From NCBI GenBank assembly GCA_027886795.1, contig JAPCJU010000045.1, positions 1 through 8,085 on the forward strand: 8,085 nt of DNA, given 5' to 3'. Shown piece by piece: positions 1 to 5,832 of this stretch. The DNA is from Nitrososphaerota archaeon. Its GTDB lineage: Archaea; Thermoproteota; Nitrososphaeria; Nitrososphaerales; CADDZS01. How positions within the stretch are numbered: the stretch's first letter is position 1; each line of letters opens with the position of its first letter. The notes beneath the pieces are model-generated. The model saw only the letters and a program-made list of their open reading frames with translations, did not search any database and was not told the origin of the DNA. The translations under genes were made by a program, and so were the position numbers.

Positions 1-545
1 TGCTCCTCTCTGGTCATTATCGAGCGCAGCTAAATTTCACGGACAAATCACTCGAACAAGCAGCGTCCTCAGTGAAGCGAATCAACGAATTTGTCGCTCG
101 CCTTAAAGAAAAAATCGCTTCTGGAGTCCGAAATGACGGCGCGATGGAGCTGGAATCAATTACGCTGGTCGAGGATACGAGGAAAAAATACGTCGATGCG
201 CTTGAAAATGATCTCGAAACGCCCTTGGCTCTTGCCGCCGTTTTCGAATTCATAACTCAGGGCAACAAGTTCCTCGATCTCGGAGCTTCAAGCTCGAACG
301 CAATACGGATGATGTATGACTTTATGATTAGTGATTTTGATGGAATTTTTGGCGTTATTGACAAGACTGACGGGCCGGTTCTTTCTGAGCAACAGCTGGA
401 ATGGTTGAAAGAAAGAATCACAGCCAGGGGTTCGAAGGACTGGCTAAAATCGGACGAGCTACGCAAGAAATTGCTAGAATCGGGCGTCGAGGTACAGGAT
501 ACGTCTGAAGGTCAAAAGTGGAGGAGGGTCAAGACGCAGAACTAG
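1..545 (+). CDS. cysS: Cysteinyl-tRNA synthetase, C-terminal part (5' end outside window)
   Basis: About 180 C-terminal residues are readable, with frame starting at base 3. The class I enzyme charges tRNA-Cys with cysteine in the cytoplasm. The visible part opens with the family motif LSGHYRAQLNFT, which links the catalytic core to the helical DALR-type anticodon-binding region. It continues through NDLETPLALAAVFEF and ends in the typical CysRS tail, where LRKKLLESGVEVQDT is followed by GQKWRR. The catalytic HIGH and KMSKS motifs and the zinc ligands would lie upstream and cannot be checked. The stop TAG at 543-545 lies inside the 3' end of the convergent PAP2 gene, giving a 17-bp tail-to-tail overlap. 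An internal ATG at 72 is not the start, since the reading frame and the homologous sequence run back to the window edge. Confidence 0.95.
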   Translation, partial: LLSGHYRAQLNFTDKSLEQAASSVKRINEFVARLKEKIASGVRNDGAMELESITLVEDTRKKYVDALENDLETPLALAAVFEFITQGNKFLDLGASSSNAIRMMYDFMISDFDGIFGVIDKTDGPVLSEQQLEWLKERITARGSKDWLKSDELRKKLLESGVEVQDTSEGQKWRRVKTQN

Positions 546-1464
546 ACTTGCCTTCCCGACTTGAATATGCCTCATTCTGCGACTCTACCTGAAGCGGAAC
601 ATCAATGGTGACAGCATTAGATTTCTTCCTTGTCAAATATTTCTCGACTACAACGACAGAGATCGCTGCATAAATTCCCCCTCCCACGAGGTCGATCAAA
701 TAATGTTGTCCCAAGTAAATTGTGGAAAACAAAATTCCTATTGTTATAGGGAGTGCAATGAAAGCGAGGCGTAATCTTGATCTGATCATGAAGTAGGAGA
801 ACAAAATAGCATACGCCCCATGGAGGCTTGGAAATGCGGCAAATTTGTCCGACTCTATGGCTCTGGAAATCTGAGCGACTCCGTTGAAAAGTCCGGAGAG
901 CGGTCCGCTCGCGTTTCCAATTGAATCCGAGGCGACCCCGCTATACCAAGGAGGGGCGGTCGGCATCAGGACGAAAGTCACGAGCGAAAGGTATGAAGTG
1001 AGCAAGAGTGCGTAGACGTATTTGGGATACGTTTTCTTGTCCGTATACCAGAAAAACACTGCTGAGCCGATGACGATCGGAAAGTGCAGGCTGTAGAGAA
1101 AGGAGGCAAGATAGGTAAGGTCTTGCGAGCTGAAAGTTGATTGGACGAACCCCGTCAAATTAAATCCCCAGACCGATTGGTCAATTTGCGCCAGCGAAAC
1201 TACATTGCCCGAATTCGTGACGTAACCAGCAATTCCCTGCAACGCCTCATACGAAAGAAGCAGAGCCAAAAACGGAGTCCAGTTTTTCAAAAATTCTCTG
1301 GATCGCCCTAGAAAAAGGATGACTGGGAGGGCAGCGAGGGAGTAAAGCCCCAATGAAAATTGGAATAAAATGCCGAGCCGTATATAGCCCAATAATAAGA
1401 TGACGATGTAAACGCCCGGCAGAACCCAATAGAGGTTCCTCTGAATCATAAATCTTGATTGCAA
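529..1464 (-). CDS. PAP2 / AUR1-type integral membrane phosphatase or phosphotransferase
   Basis: This 311-residue polytopic membrane protein has about six hydrophobic segments, at roughly residues 15-55, 63-80, 117-140, 148-168, 215-245 and 255-275. PAP2 signatures are present: FPSLHGAYA at about 211-219, with probable catalytic His215, and STIYLGQHYLIDLVGG at about 247-262, with His254 and Asp258. The family's first motif (KX6RP) is not seen. Instead there are YSLHFP (about 124-129) and PTAPPWY (168-174), as in the AUR1/inositol-phosphorylceramide-synthase-like branch. Such enzymes handle lipid phosphates or headgroups at the membrane; the substrate here is unknown. The last 30 residues are polar and Ser-rich. 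The listed start is TTG at 1464; an in-frame ATG at 1449 (MIQRN) is an equally possible start. A weak GGGAG lies some 15 nt before the TTG. The gene is transcribed towards cysS and overlaps it by 17 bp. Confidence 0.85.
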   Translation of the reverse strand: MQSRFMIQRNLYWVLPGVYIVILLLGYIRLGILFQFSLGLYSLAALPVILFLGRSREFLKNWTPFLALLLSYEALQGIAGYVTNSGNVVSLAQIDQSVWGFNLTGFVQSTFSSQDLTYLASFLYSLHFPIVIGSAVFFWYTDKKTYPKYVYALLLTSYLSLVTFVLMPTAPPWYSGVASDSIGNASGPLSGLFNGVAQISRAIESDKFAAFPSLHGAYAILFSYFMIRSRLRLAFIALPITIGILFSTIYLGQHYLIDLVGGGIYAAISVVVVEKYLTRKKSNAVTIDVPLQVESQNEAYSSREGKSSSAS

Positions 1465-1770
1465 GTGACCCGGCTAAATCTCCCTTGAATTCTTACGGAT
1501 AACTAGGTTCGGAAACCGCTTTTGATTGGGTAATATAGCCATTGCTGTGAAATGTTAAGTAAGAAAATAGGTTTCTAGAAATTCGATAAAATTATCTCGT
1601 TCTGAACCTTTGACATATTTTTCATCGGGAATAATGCCTGAATCGAAATTAATAATATTCTAGATCTTAAACTCAAATCAAGATGTTAAGCACCGATTCT
1701 GAAAATAATCAGATCGACATTCCTAGGAGATAAACTATTCTTGTGTAATCTTGCTCTGGGAAGAAAGGGA
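1465..1770. other. AT-rich intergenic stretch without a recognisable gene
   Basis: These 306 bases separate the PAP2 gene from the minus-strand RNA candidate. They are visibly more AT-rich than the flanking genes and contain no ORF with protein-like composition on either strand. They should hold the promoter of the PAP2 gene; on the minus strand a TAGTTATCC-like element lies about 35 nt before its TTG start, a weak TATA candidate. On the minus strand the run TTTCTT at 1762-1767 follows the RNA candidate and could serve as a pyrimidine-rich termination site. I see no tandem repeat, insertion sequence or CRISPR unit here. Confidence 0.5.
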
Positions 1771-1956
1771 CGCCGGGAGCCGGATTCGAACCGACGAGGC
1801 CGTAAAACGGCCACGGGCTATCTCATCGTGATTGGGACTCAAGGCATACGCTTCAATGGGTGACTCGTTGTTCCCTGTTGAAACCGCGCAATAGTCCACT
1901 CTGCCTTCGGGTTTCGAGTAAATCCCGGCAAGCACGTAAGCTAGCCTTTTCCCGGC
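1771..1956 (-). ncRNA. tRNA-like structured RNA, unassigned (possible intron-bearing or degenerate tRNA-Ser, or tmRNA-like fold)
   Basis: Seen on the minus strand: GCCGGGA (1956-1950) pairs perfectly with TCCCGGC (1778-1772), followed by G1771 in the discriminator place. Directly before the 3' acceptor strand is a T-arm (1795-1779), GTCGG-TTCGAAT-CCGGC, containing the full B-box GGTTCGAATCC. Before that is a 5-bp hairpin, GGCCG-TTTTA-CGGCC (1812-1798), like a type II variable arm. GGCTA (1946-1942) pairs with TAGCC (1820-1816) and would sit where an anticodon stem belongs, but it encloses about 121 nt. Inside are a hairpin at 1930-1902 and a GGACT/AGTCC pairing (1897-1893 with 1839-1835). No D-arm is visible and no 7-nt anticodon loop is properly stemmed. 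Discriminator G plus a long variable arm would suit archaeal tRNA-Ser with intron(s). The missing D-arm and the large insert resemble tmRNA layout, but no tmRNA D-loop motif, encoded CCA or closed tag frame is present. Known archaeal RNase P and SRP RNA motifs were not found. Confidence 0.5.
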
Positions 1957-1980
1957 GGTCTGGAGTCAACTCGAATAGCC

Positions 1981-1990
1981 AGCTTAAAAT
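1981..1990 (-). promoter_or_regulatory. TATA-like box for the tRNA-like RNA
   Basis: On the minus strand ATTTTAAGCT lies 25-34 nt upstream of position 1956, the 5' end of the acceptor-like helix. That is the usual archaeal TATA-to-start distance. It is preceded by the purine-containing AACG, a possible BRE. Its spacing to a structure-defined 5' end supports a real transcript starting at about 1956-1960. The box itself is a short AT-rich match and could occur by chance. Confidence 0.4.
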
Positions 1991-2089
1991 CGTTAGCGTA
2001 AGCAAAAAGTGCGAAAGGGAAAGTATTCGGGTCTTAGCACTAGTTTAGAGTGTGAATACCAATCTCATTGAAAAGGAGTCGTCTACAAA

Positions 2090-2527
2090 TTGGCTGAGAG
2101 ATCCGACGGCTTTCGGTTCCTGGAACATGTAACCGACGCAGAGATCGAAGCTTTTGGCAAGAATCTCGAAGAAGCTTTTGAAAATGCTGCGAGGGCGATT
2201 GAGGAAACTATGGTAGATCTCAAATCAATTGCAAAAGATGAAACCAAAGAAATTTTGGTTAGAGGAAAAGACGAAGAGACACTTTTGTATTCTTGGATCG
2301 AATCCTTGATTTCATTGCAGGAAACCGACGGTTTGATTTTTTCCAAATTTCTTTGCAGAATCTCCAAGGATGATTCTGGATTTGTTTTACGCGCTACAGC
2401 TATCGGAGAAAAATTCAACCCAAAAAAACATGAGCAGAAAACAGCAATCAAGGCTCCCACTTTTCATGACATGAATATCAAACAGCGCGGCGACGGAGTC
2501 GTTATGCACTTTCTCGTAGACCTCTAA
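2090..2527 (+). CDS. Archease (RtcB RNA-ligase activating protein)
   Basis: This 145-residue protein has the usual archease length. The N-terminal FRFLEHVTDAEIEAFG corresponds to the family's EHTADIGI.A.G metal-binding segment, with the Asp retained. LEEAFENAARA follows, as in archeases. The C-terminal KAPTFHDMNI matches the conserved KA.TYHEM.I strand near the second metal site. Archease promotes guanylylation and turnover of the RNA ligase RtcB, which joins tRNA exons after intron removal in archaea. The start is TTG at 2090, because no in-frame ATG precedes the EH motif; GGAG at 2075-2078 is 11 nt upstream, one of the few Shine-Dalgarno-like sites in the window. It is the first gene of the plus-strand run, divergent from the tRNA-like RNA, and 6 bp separate its stop from the thioredoxin start. 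No rtcB is in the window. Confidence 0.9.
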   Translation: MAERSDGFRFLEHVTDAEIEAFGKNLEEAFENAARAIEETMVDLKSIAKDETKEILVRGKDEETLLYSWIESLISLQETDGLIFSKFLCRISKDDSGFVLRATAIGEKFNPKKHEQKTAIKAPTFHDMNIKQRGDGVVMHFLVDL

Positions 2528-2533
2528 CGTTAA

Positions 2534-2887
2534 ATGCATGCAAAAAGACAGCATCGGGTCGAATTGTCCAGAGTCATTGATCTAACGTCGCAGAATTTTG
2601 ATAAGATGTTGAAATCTTCGAAGAAATTGTTCGTAGATTTCTGGGCGCCTTGGTGTGGTCCTTGTTTGAAAATGAATCCCGTAGTGGAGCGGTTGGCCAA
2701 CAAGCACTCTTCAATTACATTCGCGAAAGTGAATATCGACGAGCATCAAGAAATTGCGAATAGGTACCACATAATGTCACTTCCTGCGTACTTGATTTTC
2801 ACAAACAGCAGTCCAGAGTCAAGCAGGACCGGTTCAACAAGTGAAATTGATCTAGAAAGGATGCTTGACGATGCCACCTCTCTGTAG
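2534..2887 (+). CDS. Thioredoxin
   Basis: This 117-residue single-domain thioredoxin, presumably cytoplasmic, reduces protein disulfides. The active site WCGPC is at residues 40-44 within VDFWAPWCGPC. VNIDEHQEIANRYHI is the typical strand-helix that follows, and cis-Pro84 lies in SLPAYLIF. Two features are unusual. After the cis-Pro, the common Thr is Ala. The loop that normally carries a Gly-containing turn (FKNG-like) is replaced by a Ser-rich NSSPESSRTG (91-100). The first 12 or so residues are a basic, poorly conserved extension, so a later start is possible. There is no signal peptide or membrane segment. No Shine-Dalgarno precedes the ATG, and it lies only 6 bp after archease, so co-transcription is likely. 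A thioredoxin reductase is not present nearby. Confidence 0.92.
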   Translation: MHAKRQHRVELSRVIDLTSQNFDKMLKSSKKLFVDFWAPWCGPCLKMNPVVERLANKHSSITFAKVNIDEHQEIANRYHIMSLPAYLIFTNSSPESSRTGSTSEIDLERMLDDATSL

Positions 2888-2927
2888 GATAATTGTACAA
2901 AAAGTGTTTACTCGCTCACATTAACGA

Positions 2928-3869
2928 TTGAAAAATCAGCTTACCAAGGCAGACTCTCCCAAGAAAATAACCGTAATCGGCTTCGGACTCATGGGAGCTC
3001 AGATAAGTCAGGTTATTTCGCTCGCTGGATACAGAGTACTTGCATACGATGTCGATTCAAAGAGACTTCAAAGCGGTCTCAGTTTAATCCGATCCGGAAA
3101 ATACGGCCTAGAAAATTCAGTAAGAAATAATCGCATCTCAAAAGAATCGGCCGAAAACGCATTATCCAAGATCTCAACATCGGAATCGCTCGAAGATGTA
3201 TTGTCTGGGGCTGATTTCATTCTTGAGGCAGTAGTGGAGGATCTAGATACTAAAAGGGGCATTTTTCTCAAGGCATCCCAGATTGCTTCAAAAGAGGCCG
3301 TTCTAGCGAGCAACACTTCGACCATCAGCATTACCAAAATCGCCGCAGTGTTAGACCCAGCATCAAAGAAGCGGCTAGTGGGAATGCATTTCTTTAATCC
3401 GCCCCAAATCATGAAGCTCGTCGAGATCGTGAGGACAGAAGATACTGGAGTAGAAATTATAGAAAAGGTTCGTGAAGTAGCGGTGGAATTGGGAAAGACG
3501 CCAGTAACAGTACTCGACTACCCGGGGTTTGTCGCAAACAGGATTGGGATCTCGGTCTTTATGGAGGCTAGCGACATACTTTCAAAAGGTATCGCCAGCG
3601 TTCGCGACATCGACATCAGCATGAGGCTGGGATACGGCTATCCAATGGGTCCATTTGAGTTAGGCGATCTCGTTGGACTGGATTCCAGATTGCGAAACAT
3701 GGAAGCTCTTTATGATGAAACCAAGGAAGAAAGGTTCAAACCGCCTGAACTTTTGAGAAAGCTAGTGTCTGAGGGGTACCTTGGGGATCGCGGATCTAAA
3801 ACCGAGAGCAAGGGCGGATATTACGAATACTTTGGGCTAGAGCGGCCCTCGAAAGAGATTGGCAAGTAA
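2928..3869 (+). CDS. 3-hydroxyacyl-CoA dehydrogenase (3-hydroxybutyryl-CoA dehydrogenase type)
   Basis: This 313-residue stand-alone enzyme oxidises (S)-3-hydroxyacyl-CoA to 3-ketoacyl-CoA with NAD+, or runs in reverse. The N-terminal Rossmann domain (about 12-195) has GFGLMG at 18-23 and an acidic Asp41 in AYDVD, which indicates NAD preference. SNTSTISIT is at 128-136. The catalytic pair is His154 in HFFNPP and Glu166 in KLVEIV. The C-terminal domain (about 197-303) opens with PGFVANRI (199-206, including Asn204) and includes GYPMGPFELGDLVGLD. Its last conserved motif, normally GRKTGKGFY.Y, reads KTESKGGYYEY. The start is TTG at 2928, since no ATG precedes the GxGxxG motif. The 40-bp gap to thioredoxin contains the palindrome TTGTACAA (2893-2900), a possible promoter element. 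The CoA-transferase gene begins 3 bp after the stop. In this context it fits beta-oxidation or 3-hydroxybutyryl-CoA metabolism; chain-length preference cannot be read. Confidence 0.92.
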   Translation: MKNQLTKADSPKKITVIGFGLMGAQISQVISLAGYRVLAYDVDSKRLQSGLSLIRSGKYGLENSVRNNRISKESAENALSKISTSESLEDVLSGADFILEAVVEDLDTKRGIFLKASQIASKEAVLASNTSTISITKIAAVLDPASKKRLVGMHFFNPPQIMKLVEIVRTEDTGVEIIEKVREVAVELGKTPVTVLDYPGFVANRIGISVFMEASDILSKGIASVRDIDISMRLGYGYPMGPFELGDLVGLDSRLRNMEALYDETKEERFKPPELLRKLVSEGYLGDRGSKTESKGGYYEYFGLERPSKEIGK

Positions 3870-3872
3870 AAC

Positions 3873-5048
3873 ATGCTAGAGTCAATTCGCGTTATCGAGG
3901 TAAGTCATGCCGTCGCAGGTCCCACAGCCTCACAAATTCTCGCTGACTATGGTGCTGAGGTAATAAAAATAGAAAACCCCCTCGGCGGGGATATTTTTCG
4001 GGATGTGCCCGGGATGGGGCCGACGATGTTTCTTGCCGTAAACCGCGGAAAAAAGAGTGTTGGAATCAATCTCAAGAGTCGTGAGGGCCTTTCGATATTC
4101 TACGACCTCGTAAAAAAGAGCGATGTTGTGATTGAGAATCTGGGCCCCGGCGTCGCAGAAAAGCTTGGAATCACCTACAGAAAAATCAAGAGAGCTAATC
4201 AAAGAGTTGTTTGCTGCAAGGTAGAAAGCTTCGGTTCCGGGCCTTTCGAGAAGGTACCGGCTTTTGACCCTATCCTTCAAGCTGCCGTGGGGATAATGTC
4301 CACCACGGGGTTTCCTCCAGATCATTATGCAAGGGCGGGCGTGTCGTTAGTCGACATGGCGACCGGAATGCAAGCAGCGTCCGGAGTACTTGCATCGCTT
4401 TTGAATCGAGAACTGAATGGCGGAAAAGGATCAGAGCTCAGAGTATCACTCTACGACGCGGCAGCTTACTTCATGTCGTACTGGGTTGCAATGTACGACC
4501 TCTTTGGCAGGGATACTTCACCGCTCGGTTCCGGCCATATTTTTGGGGCGCCCTACAATCTGTTCAGGACCAAGGATGGTTTTGTCTATATCGCCGTTGC
4601 CAACGACTCGGTTTGGCAGTCATTCTGCAAATCGCTTTCCTTTCAAGATCTATTAGATGACAAGAGATTCCGTCTAGCAAAAGATCGGGTTTCGAAAAAG
4701 AAATCGTTAGAGAGTATTATAGCTCGCAGGTTAAGAAAAATGGAATCTGCTCATATTGAAGAAAGTCTGTTGGGTTCCAGAGTACCATTCGGCAAGTTTA
4801 ACACCGTAAAGACCCTTCTACAAGACCCTCATTTTCTCGGGAAGGGAATAATGAAAGAGTATGAGTATGGCCAAAAACGGTATAGAACGATTGTGAACCC
4901 TGTAATCGTGGATGGCTCGCGACTTTCAGCAAGCGGATCGCCGCCCGTCTTGGGAGCCGATACGGAAAAAGTCCTTCGCACCATTCTGGGAATGAATTCG
5001 ACAAAATTAAGGGAATTGAAAACGAAGGGAATTATCTCTGATCACTGA
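3873..5048 (+). CDS. CaiB/BaiF family III CoA-transferase
   Basis: At 391 residues it is near the usual family length. Family III enzymes move CoA between an acyl-CoA and a free carboxylate through an aspartyl-CoA thioester, acting as interlocked dimers. The N-terminus IRVIEVSHAVAGPTASQILADYGAEVIKIE is typical, as are NRGKKSVGINLK (57-68) and the SDVVIENLGPGV segment (83-94). Asp161 in GVSLVDMATG (DNA 4353-4355) matches the catalytic aspartate. GAPYNLFRTKDGF and VPFGKFNTV are later conserved blocks. The ATG start lies 3 bp after the dehydrogenase stop, so both are probably on one transcript. The members known (formyl-, carnitinyl-, benzylsuccinyl-, mesaconyl-, 2-methylacyl-CoA enzymes) use very different acids, and some are racemases. 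Its substrate is therefore open; activating the acid degraded by the neighbouring enzymes is the simplest inference. Confidence 0.92.
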   Translation: MLESIRVIEVSHAVAGPTASQILADYGAEVIKIENPLGGDIFRDVPGMGPTMFLAVNRGKKSVGINLKSREGLSIFYDLVKKSDVVIENLGPGVAEKLGITYRKIKRANQRVVCCKVESFGSGPFEKVPAFDPILQAAVGIMSTTGFPPDHYARAGVSLVDMATGMQAASGVLASLLNRELNGGKGSELRVSLYDAAAYFMSYWVAMYDLFGRDTSPLGSGHIFGAPYNLFRTKDGFVYIAVANDSVWQSFCKSLSFQDLLDDKRFRLAKDRVSKKKSLESIIARRLRKMESAHIEESLLGSRVPFGKFNTVKTLLQDPHFLGKGIMKEYEYGQKRYRTIVNPVIVDGSRLSASGSPPVLGADTEKVLRTILGMNSTKLRELKTKGIISDH

Positions 5049-5070
5049 GAACTATTCAGAGCGGCATTTC

Positions 5071-5080
5071 GCTTAAATCG
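5071..5080 (+). promoter_or_regulatory. Possible TATA-like box before the PH/winged-helix gene
   Basis: GCTTAAATCG sits in the 60-bp gap after the CoA-transferase and about 30-38 nt before the TTG start at 5109. This would place transcription start only a few bases before the start codon, a near-leaderless arrangement. It is a weak, short match, and the gene could equally be read through from upstream. Confidence 0.3.
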
Positions 5081-5108
5081 CACTGAAACTCCAATTTGTC
5101 CGTTCTAA

Positions 5109-5810
5109 TTGTCTAATGAATTCGAAATGATTCTGGCGCAAGAGCAGAGCGTTGTACGCAAGTCTGATGCTGGTGAAAAAATTCAGGGGACGCTTGTCCT
5201 AACTGATAAGAGGTTGTTGTTTATTTCTGCCGACAAAGAAGAAGAGCTCGACATGCAATTTGGTGACGGATTGTCCCGGCGGTCGGGAATTCTGCGGTTT
5301 GCTGACGTAGAAGACCTGAATCATATTCCAAATTCCCCCAAGAATCTCTCCATTCCAATGAATTCAATCGTATTCGTTTCAGGATCGGAAGGGATCATCC
5401 ATCCGCCGTCGCTGAAGGTAAATTGGAATGAAAATGGAAAGGGGAGGCACGTAGAGTTTTCCGAGGAAATCATCGGAGGCAGGAAAAAGGATCTTCGAGA
5501 CTGGGCGAAAGTAATTGATTCATTAAGAAGCGGCAAAATGCAGATCCATAGACCGCAAAATCCGATACCGTCCAAAGACACGCTTGAGGGAAAGATTCTG
5601 CAAATCCTGGGTGACATGCAAGACAAGGGTGTCTTTACTATTGAGGAAGAAGTCGAAACTACATTTGGAATAGATCTCGACCCCGATCAGGTTGAATCGG
5701 CCTGTCAGAAACTTGTCTCGGATGGGCTTGTTGATGTCATACCCGATCCTAGTGGCGACAAATTTTTCAGGAAACGCTCACCCCTGGGCGAGGACGATCT
5801 TTCAAGCTAA
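5109..5810 (+). CDS. Unrecognised protein: PH/GRAM-like domain plus C-terminal winged-helix-like domain
   Basis: I do not recognise a named family for this 233-residue protein. Residues 5-140 read like a bacterial/archaeal PH or GRAM domain: GTLVLTDKRLLFIS (27-40) is the typical strand-turn-strand, further strands include NSIVFVSG and SLKVNW, and the amphipathic helix LRDWAKVIDSL closes the fold (129-139). A proline-rich linker (149-154) leads to residues 158-222. There LEGKILQILGDMQDKG, ESACQKLVSDGLV and a final strand pair look like a small winged helix. It has no signal peptide or membrane segment and a very acidic tail. The start TTG at 5109 gives MSNEFEM; an internal ATG at residue 7 is the alternative. 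It lies between CoA-transferase and enoyl-CoA hydratase genes in the same direction, so a regulatory or membrane-tethering role in the pathway is conceivable but unproven. Confidence 0.75.
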   Translation: MSNEFEMILAQEQSVVRKSDAGEKIQGTLVLTDKRLLFISADKEEELDMQFGDGLSRRSGILRFADVEDLNHIPNSPKNLSIPMNSIVFVSGSEGIIHPPSLKVNWNENGKGRHVEFSEEIIGGRKKDLRDWAKVIDSLRSGKMQIHRPQNPIPSKDTLEGKILQILGDMQDKGVFTIEEEVETTFGIDLDPDQVESACQKLVSDGLVDVIPDPSGDKFFRKRSPLGEDDLSS

Positions 5811-5832
5811 ACTCGAAGGGTATCGACTCGCG

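Noticed and set aside
1771..1800. tRNA 3' end as an attachment site of an integrated element
   Set aside because: No integrase, no second copy of the T-arm/acceptor segment in the window, and no mobile-element genes nearby.
1735..1935. 66-residue open frame on the minus strand
   Set aside because: It runs through the pairing elements of the tRNA-like RNA (variable-like hairpin, T-arm and acceptor 3' strand), so it is better explained by the RNA than as a protein gene.
1771..1956. RNase P RNA or SRP RNA
   Set aside because: The conserved RNase P segments (GAGGAAAGUCC-type and ACAGAA-type) and the SRP S-domain GGAAGG/AGCAG-type motif are not found; the 3' T-arm layout also does not suit either RNA.
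1860..2048. 62-residue open frame on the plus strand
   Set aside because: Basic, low-information sequence lying across the RNA candidate and its promoter; no ribosome-binding site and no recognisable motif.
3930..4325. 131-residue open frame on the minus strand
   Set aside because: It is antisense to the CoA-transferase gene, whose sense frame contains the conserved motifs; shadow frame.
5692..5832. N-terminal extension of the enoyl-CoA hydratase frame
   Set aside because: It overlaps the preceding gene by more than 100 bp and adds 47 residues without crotonase similarity; ATG at 5833 gives the normal family length.
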